Positions 1 through 5,418 of a DNA stretch of 10,167 nucleotides are shown here, in pieces. Position numbers and translations under genes: made by a program. Source of the DNA: Anaerolineales bacterium UBA1136 (GTDB lineage: Bacteria; Chloroflexota; Anaerolineae; Anaerolineales; UBA11657); assembly GCA_002311455.1 (NCBI GenBank), contig DCAJ01000013.1:502-10668 (forward strand). Reading direction: 5' to 3'. The notes under the pieces are model-generated. The model had not been told where the DNA came from. It saw only the letters and a program-made list of their open reading frames with translations, and did not search any database. Every line of letters begins with the position of its first letter. Within the stretch, counting starts at the first letter, position 1.

Positions 1-269
1 CTGGTTTTGTCGGCATGGGTAGTAAACCTATACCGCTACAAGAGCAGGAAGTCAATCATATTATCCAACGTATGGAGGCTGATGCACCACGTATTACTGT
101 AACATTTAAAGTGAATCAGAAAGTACGTATAATTGATGGTCCATTCAATGATTTTATTGGTACTGTGGTAGAACTAGATACTGACAGAGCTAAAGTGCGT
201 GTTATGGTATCTTTCTTTGGAAGGGAAACACCTGTGGAGCTAGATTTTCTGCAGGTGGAAAAAATATGA
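1..269 (+). CDS. nusG: Transcription termination/antitermination factor NusG, C-terminal part (5' end outside window)
   Basis: NusG binds RNA polymerase and, through its C-terminal KOW domain, contacts Rho or ribosomal protein S10, coupling transcription to termination or translation. The reading frame is already open at base 3, where the residues GFVGMGSKPIPL match the conserved end of the NusG N-terminal domain; the ATG at 15 is therefore internal and not a start. A KOW domain follows (FKVNQKVRIIDGPF, then GTVVELD, then VSFFGRETPVELDF), and the protein ends at the TGA at 267-269. About 88 residues are visible, roughly half of a usual NusG. The gene directly precedes rplK, the standard bacterial order, with a 19-base gap. 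Identification is firm. Confidence 0.95.
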   Translation, partial: GFVGMGSKPIPLQEQEVNHIIQRMEADAPRITVTFKVNQKVRIIDGPFNDFIGTVVELDTDRAKVRVMVSFFGRETPVELDFLQVEKI

Positions 270-288
270 TAATGGTGGTGATAATATA

Positions 289-714
289 GTGGCCAAAAAA
301 CTAAAGGCAACAATCAGACTGCAATTAGAAGCAGGTAAAGCAAGTCCAGCTCCGCCAGTGGGACCGGCTTTGGCTGCTCATGGCGTAAATCTAATGGGTT
401 TCTGCAAAGAGTACAATGCACGAACTCAGAATCGGACTGGAGAAATAATCCCAGCAGATATATCAATATTTACTGATGGGTCCTTTAAGTTTGTACTAAA
501 AACGCCTCCTGCAGCAATTTTATTACGTAAAGCAGCCGGACTAGATAAGGGATCATCAGACCCATTGAGAGAAAAAGTAGGTAAAGTCACCAAATCACAG
601 ATACAAGATATAGCTGAAACCAAAATGAAGGACCTTAACGCACTGGATATCGAAGCCGCCATGCTTCAGATTGAAGGTACGGCTCGATCTATGGGAATAT
701 TGGTGGAGGGGTAG
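289..714 (+). CDS. rplK: Large-subunit ribosomal protein L11 (uL11)
   Basis: L11 binds 23S rRNA at the GTPase-associated centre beside the L10-L12 stalk and takes part in factor binding and the stringent response. The 141-residue product is the normal family length. It begins MAKKLKATIRLQ, followed by the proline-rich switch region PAPPVGPALAAHGVN near residues 20-34 and the C-terminal RNA-binding domain ending TARSMGI. The start is GTG at 289, chosen because MAKK is the expected N-terminus and nothing upstream in frame fits. Only a weak ribosome binding site (GGTGGTG near 274-280) precedes it, so translation may be coupled to nusG. It sits in the nusG-rplK-rplA unit. Confidence 0.97.
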   Translation: MAKKLKATIRLQLEAGKASPAPPVGPALAAHGVNLMGFCKEYNARTQNRTGEIIPADISIFTDGSFKFVLKTPPAAILLRKAAGLDKGSSDPLREKVGKVTKSQIQDIAETKMKDLNALDIEAAMLQIEGTARSMGILVEG

Positions 715-766
715 ATAGATTATTAAAGACCAAATCACCGTATCACAGTCTATTGTGCAGCAATAC

Positions 767-772
767 TGAGGT
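767..772 (+). promoter_or_regulatory. Ribosome binding site that fixes the rplA start
   Basis: TGAGGT lies seven bases before the ATG at 780. It supports that start over the in-frame TTG at 753, which would add nine residues not typical of L1. Confidence 0.6.
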
Positions 773-779
773 AAATATT

Positions 780-1493
780 ATGACCAAACGTGGTAAGAAA
801 TATCGCGCGGCGCTAAACAATATCAAAACAAATGAGATGTACTCTCCACGCGGGGCAGTAGAACTAGCAAAGCAAAATTCCGTTGCTAACTTCGATGAAA
901 CTCTGGAACTGCATATACGCATGGGTATTGATCCACGCAAAGCCGATCAACAAGTACGTTCCTCAGTACTGTTACCGCATGGTCTGGGAAAACCTGTGCG
1001 AGTACTCGCATTTGTCGAAGGTGAAGGTGCGCGGATCGCTAAACAGGCGGGGGCTGATTTCATATCTGATGAAGAAACAATACAGAAGATTAAAGAAGGT
1101 TGGTCTGATTTCGATGCTGCTATTGCAGTGCCAGAGATGATGGGTATCGTAGGCAGTCTTGGCAAGATACTTGGTCCACGAGGATTAATGCCAAATCAAA
1201 AAGCAGGTACTGTAGCTCCGACTGAAGATTTGCCTCGTCTAATAAATGAAGCCAAGGCTGGAAAAATAGAATTTCGACTAGATAAGACGGCAAATTTACA
1301 TGCTGCCATAGGAAAAGTATCATTTAGCGCTGACAATCTATTTGATAATCTTATGACCTTGTTGGACGCGGTGAGAAGAGCTAAACCACCGGCAGCAAAG
1401 GGTAATTACTTTCGTCGGATCACCCTTACTACTACTATGGGACCAGGGATTAGAGTTGACCCAAACCTAGTGGAGGCAGAGATATTAGCCTAG
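780..1493 (+). CDS. rplA: Large-subunit ribosomal protein L1 (uL1)
   Basis: L1 forms the mobile stalk at the ribosomal E site and, in many bacteria, represses its own operon by binding mRNA near rplK. The 237-residue product starts MTKRGKKYRAAL and carries the expected L1 blocks: LGPRGLMPNQKAGTV in the middle and KIEFRLDKTANLHAAIGKVSF-type sequence before the C-terminal TTTMGPGIRVD. Length matches the family. The ATG at 780 is preferred to an in-frame TTG at 753 because of the ribosome binding site at 767-772 and family alignment. It lies 65 bases after rplK. No L1-binding repressor site could be confirmed by eye. Confidence 0.97.
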   Translation: MTKRGKKYRAALNNIKTNEMYSPRGAVELAKQNSVANFDETLELHIRMGIDPRKADQQVRSSVLLPHGLGKPVRVLAFVEGEGARIAKQAGADFISDEETIQKIKEGWSDFDAAIAVPEMMGIVGSLGKILGPRGLMPNQKAGTVAPTEDLPRLINEAKAGKIEFRLDKTANLHAAIGKVSFSADNLFDNLMTLLDAVRRAKPPAAKGNYFRRITLTTTMGPGIRVDPNLVEAEILA

Positions 1494-1514
1494 AATATAT
1501 TTATATATAGCTTG

Positions 1515-1670
1515 AAGCAAGTTCACCGTAGACAGTGGGTGTCTAGTATTGTACCGGACTTAATCTCCCACAGAGGTAAAAACTTTCAGATAAGGACACC
1601 TCTCATGAGGCTGTGTCCCAAAGTCTTTGCATCTCATCGTCTATTTATGGTGTGAGCAAAGACTTTTTTT
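1515..1670 (+). ncRNA. L10 leader RNA (autoregulatory leader of rplJ-rplL) with attenuator
   Basis: The 204-base gap between rplA and rplJ holds a leader resembling the bacterial L10 leader family, in which the L10-L12 complex binds its own mRNA. ACCGTAGACA at 1525-1534 is followed by GTGGG (1535-1539), which pairs with CCCAC (1567-1571); flanking ACC (1525-1527) can pair with GGT (1575-1577), leaving GTAGACA opposite AGA as a kink-turn-like internal loop. Downstream, GGACAC (1594-1599) pairs with GTGTCC (1613-1618) and ACTTT (1582-1586) with AAAGT (1620-1624). The last helix uses the left arm of the terminator at 1620-1670, so it could act as an antiterminator. The leader resemblance comes from established family features; the switching scheme is inferred. 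A weak -10-like TAGAAT at 1491-1496 could start a separate rplJL transcript. Confidence 0.85.
1620..1670 (+). terminator. Intrinsic attenuator/terminator in the rplJ leader
   Basis: AAAGTCTTTGC (1620-1630) pairs perfectly over 11 bases with GCAAAGACTTT (1656-1666). The stem can be extended inward past a bulged A (1631) by partial pairing of 1632-1638 with 1649-1655, and a T-run ends at 1670. It lies 28 bases before the rplJ start, the position expected for an L10/L12-controlled attenuator. Confidence 0.85.
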
Positions 1671-1683
1671 ATCAATTACTTGC

Positions 1684-1690
1684 AAAGGAG
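1684..1690 (+). promoter_or_regulatory. Ribosome binding site of rplJ
   Basis: AAAGGAG lies seven bases before the ATG at 1698. It selects that start rather than an in-frame upstream codon at 1680 that would add six residues. Confidence 0.8.
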
Positions 1691-1697
1691 TAAAAAT

Positions 1698-2234
1698 ATG
1701 GCGATAAGTAAACAAAAGAAACAGGAATTAGTTGATACCTATACAGAATTGTTGCAGCGTAGTCAGGGCGTAATTTGGTTGAACAACAAAGGCCTATCTG
1801 TTCCGGAAATGTTCGAACTTAGAAGCAGGGTCCGAGAGGTAGAGGGCAAATGTCAGGTCACTAAGAATCGTCTAACACGCTTGGCACTTCAAAATGCTGG
1901 TCTTCCAGAAATGGACGAAGTGTTGACAGGACCTACTATCACTGGATTTGCCCTAGGAGATATACCGGCAGTCGCCAAAGCTATTGCAGAATTTGCAAAA
2001 GACAACGACGCTGTAGAGATGAAGGGTGGATTGATGGGCACCGAACAACTATCTGCTCATGAATTAAATACCTTAGCAAACTTGCCACCACTTCAGGTAT
2101 TACAAGCTCAGTTATTGGGGCTAATTAATACACCTGTCCAACAACTCGTAGGAACACTGTCAAGCAGCGTAAGCCAGGTGGTAAATGTAGTACATGCATA
2201 TTCTGACTCTGAAGTTCAGGATGTAAAGACGTAG
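1698..2234 (+). CDS. rplJ: Large-subunit ribosomal protein L10 (uL10)
   Basis: L10 anchors L12 dimers to 23S rRNA to form the stalk that recruits translation factors. The 178-residue product starts MAISKQKKQELVD and contains the family's N-terminal rRNA-binding part, including the conserved VTKNRLTRLAL segment, then GLMGTEQLS and the NLPPLQVLQAQLLGLI segment before a C-terminal helix that carries L12-binding sites in this family. A strong ribosome binding site at 1684-1690 fixes the start. Expression is probably controlled by the leader and attenuator just upstream. rplL follows after 54 bases. Confidence 0.96.
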   Translation: MAISKQKKQELVDTYTELLQRSQGVIWLNNKGLSVPEMFELRSRVREVEGKCQVTKNRLTRLALQNAGLPEMDEVLTGPTITGFALGDIPAVAKAIAEFAKDNDAVEMKGGLMGTEQLSAHELNTLANLPPLQVLQAQLLGLINTPVQQLVGTLSSSVSQVVNVVHAYSDSEVQDVKT

Positions 2235-2273
2235 TTAATAGCAATTCCAACATAACTAACAGTAAATAATCAT

Positions 2274-2280
2274 AAAGGAG
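2274..2280 (+). promoter_or_regulatory. Ribosome binding site of rplL
   Basis: AAAGGAG lies eight bases before the rplL ATG at 2289. An out-of-frame ATG at 2284 opens a two-codon frame (ATG TCA TGA) that overlaps the rplL start, but it is only three bases from this site. Confidence 0.75.
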
Positions 2281-2288
2281 AACATGTC

Positions 2289-2672
2289 ATGACAGATTTA
2301 GAGAAATTAGTAGATCAGCTGAGTGAACTTACAGTTCTAGAAGCCGCTGATCTTACAAAAATTCTTGAAGAAAAATGGGGAGTGTCAGCTGCAGCCCCAG
2401 TAGCCCCGGTAGCTGCAGTAGCTGCAGGAGCAGCAAGCGATGAAGACCCTGCTGATGAAAAATCGGAATGGAACGTAGTGATTCAAAATCACGGTGCTAA
2501 GAAAATAGATGTCATCAAGGCTATTAGACAGGTAAGCAGCCTGGGTCTTAAGGATGCCAAAGAAGTGTCTGAGACAGCCGGATCAATAGTGCTGGAAGCT
2601 GTAGCCAAAGAAGCGGCTGAGGATGCTAAAAAGAAGCTCGAGGAGGCTGGAGCAACTGTAGAATTGCAATAA
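2289..2672 (+). CDS. rplL: Large-subunit ribosomal protein L7/L12 (bL12)
   Basis: L12 is the multicopy stalk protein that stimulates the GTPases EF-Tu, EF-G, IF2 and RF3. The 127-residue product has the N-terminal dimerisation helices (MTDLEKLVDQLSELTVLEAADL), an Ala/Pro/Val-rich hinge near residues 33-50, and the globular C-terminal domain with KKIDVIKAIRQV, LGLKDAKE and the end EEAGATVEL. The last residue is Gln where Lys is common, a trivial change. It is co-transcribed with rplJ in the usual order and has its own strong ribosome binding site. rpoB, the usual next gene in many bacteria, is absent here. Confidence 0.97.
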   Translation: MTDLEKLVDQLSELTVLEAADLTKILEEKWGVSAAAPVAPVAAVAAGAASDEDPADEKSEWNVVIQNHGAKKIDVIKAIRQVSSLGLKDAKEVSETAGSIVLEAVAKEAAEDAKKKLEEAGATVELQ

Positions 2673-2766
2673 GCTACCTTATGAGTTTAGGAATTGTCCA
2701 ATATGCATCTGGCCATTGTAGTATCAGGAAATATGTTTCACTTACACAAATGCCTGATTGCTTTGT

Positions 2767-3276
2767 ATGATGGAACATATTGATGTCAATTTCTGCGTAC
2801 GCTGTGGCAATGTCTTAGAAATGATAGTACGCTTTGGTGCAGAGCGTCCAGTTTGTACTAAATGTGACTATACTCACTTCTTTGATCCAAAAGTTGCTGC
2901 AGCAATGTGGTTGACACAAAACAACAAACTTCTTCTAGTGAGACGTGCCATAGAACCCGCAAAAGGATGTTGGACTATTCCTGGTGGGTTCGTAGATGCT
3001 TGGGAAGATCCCGCTGAAACTGCAGCTCGTGAATGTGCAGAAGAAACAGGCCTGAAAGTGATAGTAGCGAAACTCTTGGATTTAGTTCCTAGTCAAAATC
3101 AATCTAGTGGAGCCGGCTTTGTTATTTTTTATCGCGGGGAAATAATATCTGGCGATATGCAAGCTGGAGATGATGCTGACGCAGTAGATTGGTTCAGTAT
3201 AGATCAATTACCTAAGATCGCTTTTTATGCAACGCAAACAATGATTAATCGTTGGAAAAAGGGACAATTATTCTAG
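2767..3276 (+). CDS. NUDIX hydrolase with N-terminal zinc ribbon
   Basis: NUDIX enzymes cleave nucleoside diphosphates linked to another moiety, using Mg or Mn bound by the NUDIX box. With the start at ATG 2767 the product has 169 residues. A zinc-ribbon pattern CVRC (10-13) and CTKC (30-33) comes first, then a NUDIX fold with a full box at about 74-96: G-FVDAW-E-DPAETAA-RE-C-A-EE-T-G-L. The position before AEE is Cys, where an aliphatic residue is more usual; metal and catalytic positions are intact. Zinc ribbon plus NUDIX resembles NADH or ADP-ribose pyrophosphatases, but the substrate cannot be read here. The start is uncertain: TTG 2758, ATG 2767 and ATG 2770 are all in frame and none has a clear ribosome binding site. 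It follows rplL by 94 bases. Confidence 0.9.
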   Translation: MMEHIDVNFCVRCGNVLEMIVRFGAERPVCTKCDYTHFFDPKVAAAMWLTQNNKLLLVRRAIEPAKGCWTIPGGFVDAWEDPAETAARECAEETGLKVIVAKLLDLVPSQNQSSGAGFVIFYRGEIISGDMQAGDDADAVDWFSIDQLPKIAFYATQTMINRWKKGQLF

Positions 3277-3333
3277 TAGAATTTTAGAAAAGTTAATCAT
3301 AAATTGGATGCCAACACAAAGGTACATCTAGTA

Positions 3334-3345
3334 ATATGCTAGAAT
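3334..3345 (+). promoter_or_regulatory. Possible extended -10 promoter upstream of the bifunctional-nuclease gene
   Basis: TAGAAT at 3340-3345 follows TGC, giving the extended -10 pattern TGnTAGAAT. No good -35 hexamer lies at the usual distance. The element is 34 bases before the ATG at 3379, a plausible place for a short leader. This is a sequence resemblance only. Confidence 0.3.
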
Positions 3346-3378
3346 AGAAACGAACGGACAAGGACATATGGTGATGAG

Positions 3379-3906
3379 ATGATTGAAGTCAACGTTGATA
3401 GAATCCTAGTGAGTCTACTGAATCAATATCGATTAGCAATACTAAAAGACGACAAAAGCAATCGCTATCTCCCACTATGGATAGGACCATGCAATGCAGA
3501 TTCTATAACTGCTGAATTGCAGAACTTGGAAATGGCACGCCCCTTGACACACGATATACTGGCAAAAACTATTTCGGATATGGGAGGTGAGGTATCTCAT
3601 GTCACTATTAAGGATCTAAGGAATGATGTATTTTACGCCTATATCATGATCAATCAAGATGGAAAACAACTTGAAATAGATTCACGGCCTTCTGACGCTA
3701 TAGCGTTAGCAGTACGAGCACAGGCGCCCATATATGTAGAAGAGAAGGTAATGGAACAAGCTGCTATCACTCCTGAAGACGATATTGTTGATCAATACAG
3801 CCACCTGGCAAACGACACAGAAAATGACAGTGGTCTGTCAGCATTTTCAGATTTTGTTGATACACTTGATTTGGACAATTTAGAATCAGATAAAGGAAAA
3901 GATTAG
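3379..3906 (+). CDS. Bifunctional nuclease (BFN/DUF151) family protein
   Basis: Members of this family have been described with combined RNase and DNase activity in plants and are widespread and poorly characterised in bacteria. The 175-residue product has the family blocks in order: LPLWIG (31-36), RPLTHD (54-59), VTIKDL followed by FYAYI (75-89), and DSRPSDAIALAVR (101-113) followed by APIYVEE. The last 45 or so residues form an Asp/Glu-rich tail with no predicted fold, longer than the core domain needs. The ATG at 3379 is preceded by GGTGATGAG, a weak ribosome binding site. It sits between the NUDIX gene and dnaB; whether it works with either cannot be read from sequence. Confidence 0.92.
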   Translation: MIEVNVDRILVSLLNQYRLAILKDDKSNRYLPLWIGPCNADSITAELQNLEMARPLTHDILAKTISDMGGEVSHVTIKDLRNDVFYAYIMINQDGKQLEIDSRPSDAIALAVRAQAPIYVEEKVMEQAAITPEDDIVDQYSHLANDTENDSGLSAFSDFVDTLDLDNLESDKGKD

Positions 3907-4060
3907 AACAGATACAACAAATACAGCACGAACTTAGTGTATAGATTAGTCATCATGACACAAAACACATTGTTAAACTCTATATCACAGCAAATATGGA
4001 GCAAATTAGACTGACTTAGTTCTTGCATTAGACAGTATAGATGGATTATCGCCAAGGCTG

Positions 4061-5416
4061 ATGGAAAACACGAGCCAAGATTTTATTCAACCTAACAACC
4101 TAGAAGCTGAAGAGGCAGTAATAGGTTCTATTCTTATAGATCCAGATGCCTACTATGAAGTAGCCTCCACCCTGAGGTCAGATGATTTCTATCTAGTCAA
4201 GCATAGGTGGATTTGGAACGTTTTCAAATCACTTAACGATCAAAACATGCCAATTGACCAGTTGACCACTCAGGATGAGCTAGAGGATCGTGATCAGCTA
4301 GAAGAAATAGGCGGTTTTGCTTACCTTACCCAATTGGTAACACGAGTGCCGACAGCATTCAATGTAGCAGCTTATGCCCGGCTGGTTGAAGAAGCAGCCA
4401 CCCGCCGTAGGCTGATAAGGGCAGCTGGGGATGTAGCCAAAATAGCATATGATGAACAAACCGATATTAACGAGGTGGTCAACCAATCAGAACAGGCACT
4501 TTTTGGAGTAACCGAAGGTCGATCCACTCGGGATTTAGTTCCTATCAGGCAAGTAGCCCACGAGTATTATGACCGAGTTCAGCAGCTATACGACAATCTA
4601 GGACAAATAGTTGGAGTTCCCACTGGATTCCAAGATCTAGACAAACTGCTAGGAGGAATGCAAAAATCGGATCTTATCATAGTAGCTGGTAGACCTGGAA
4701 AAGGTAAGTCGGCTTTCATGGTTTCAGTAGCTCTGAATGCAGCACGTACTCACAATCAGCGAGTGGCATTATTTTCACTTGAGATGTCAAATGAACAAGT
4801 AATGCAACGTATGGTAGCCCAGGACAGTCACATCGACAGTCATAGACTACGTATGGGTGAACTTGAAGATGAACAGATGGACCGTTTCATTCACTCTGTC
4901 AACTTGTTGAGCGATGTAGGAGTATATTTAGATGACACACCATCAATATCAGCTATGCAGTTACGTTCCAAAAGTCGTAGATTAGCAGCGGAGATCAAGC
5001 TAGACTTGATAATAGTAGATTATTTACAACTAATGGTTACTGATCTACGACGTGACGCAAATCGAGTTCAAGAAGTATCAGAGATCTCACGTAGTCTCAA
5101 AGCATTGGCGCGTGAACTACACATACCTGTACTTGCTGGAGCCCAGCTTTCTAGAGCGGTAGAGCAACGTGCTGGTCAAAAACCATTGTTGTCTGATTTG
5201 CGCGAATCTGGCAGTATAGAGCAGGATAGTGATGTCGTAATGTTTTTGCATCATCCTGATTCATGGGATGATGACCCGCAACGCCAGCATGTAACTGAAC
5301 TAGTAGTATCAAAGCATCGTAATGGCAAAACCGGATCCGTAGAACTAGTGTTTCTACCACAATATGCTGAATTTGTTGATGCAGCACATAGAAATATCGT
5401 ACTGCAGGAGGAATAG
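4061..5416 (+). CDS. dnaB: Replicative DNA helicase DnaB
   Basis: DnaB is the hexameric ring helicase that unwinds DNA ahead of the replication fork and interacts with primase. The 451-residue product is a normal length with no intein. The N-terminal helical domain begins NLEAEEAVIGSILID (13-27); a linker leads to the RecA-like domain starting VGVPTGFQDLDKLLGGM (184-200). Walker A is GRPGKGKS (210-217), where RPSMGKT or similar is common; Walker B is LIIVDYLQLM (316-325); DLRESGSIEQDSDVVMF (379-395) and the arginine-finger motif KHRNGKTG (418-425) follow. The start has AAGG at 4054-4057, close to the ATG. The 154-base upstream gap has only weak promoter-like matches, such as TATAGA at 4036-4041. 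The presumed loader gene follows after two bases. Confidence 0.97.
   Translation: MENTSQDFIQPNNLEAEEAVIGSILIDPDAYYEVASTLRSDDFYLVKHRWIWNVFKSLNDQNMPIDQLTTQDELEDRDQLEEIGGFAYLTQLVTRVPTAFNVAAYARLVEEAATRRRLIRAAGDVAKIAYDEQTDINEVVNQSEQALFGVTEGRSTRDLVPIRQVAHEYYDRVQQLYDNLGQIVGVPTGFQDLDKLLGGMQKSDLIIVAGRPGKGKSAFMVSVALNAARTHNQRVALFSLEMSNEQVMQRMVAQDSHIDSHRLRMGELEDEQMDRFIHSVNLLSDVGVYLDDTPSISAMQLRSKSRRLAAEIKLDLIIVDYLQLMVTDLRRDANRVQEVSEISRSLKALARELHIPVLAGAQLSRAVEQRAGQKPLLSDLRESGSIEQDSDVVMFLHHPDSWDDDPQRQHVTELVVSKHRNGKTGSVELVFLPQYAEFVDAAHRNIVLQEE
5406..5412 (+). promoter_or_regulatory. Strong ribosome binding site for the loader gene, inside the end of dnaB
   Basis: AGGAGGA lies six to seven bases before the GTG start at 5419 and overlaps the last codons of dnaB. 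It decides the GTG start and implies tight co-expression of helicase and loader. Confidence 0.85.
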
Positions 5417-5418
5417 AA

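Noticed and set aside
753..779. TTG start giving rplA nine extra residues
   Set aside because: The ATG at 780 has a ribosome binding site and gives the expected L1 N-terminus.
3955..4014. 19-codon open frame (MTQNTLLNSIS...) in the gap before dnaB
   Set aside because: No ribosome binding site and no recognisable content; a chance frame in AT-rich sequence.
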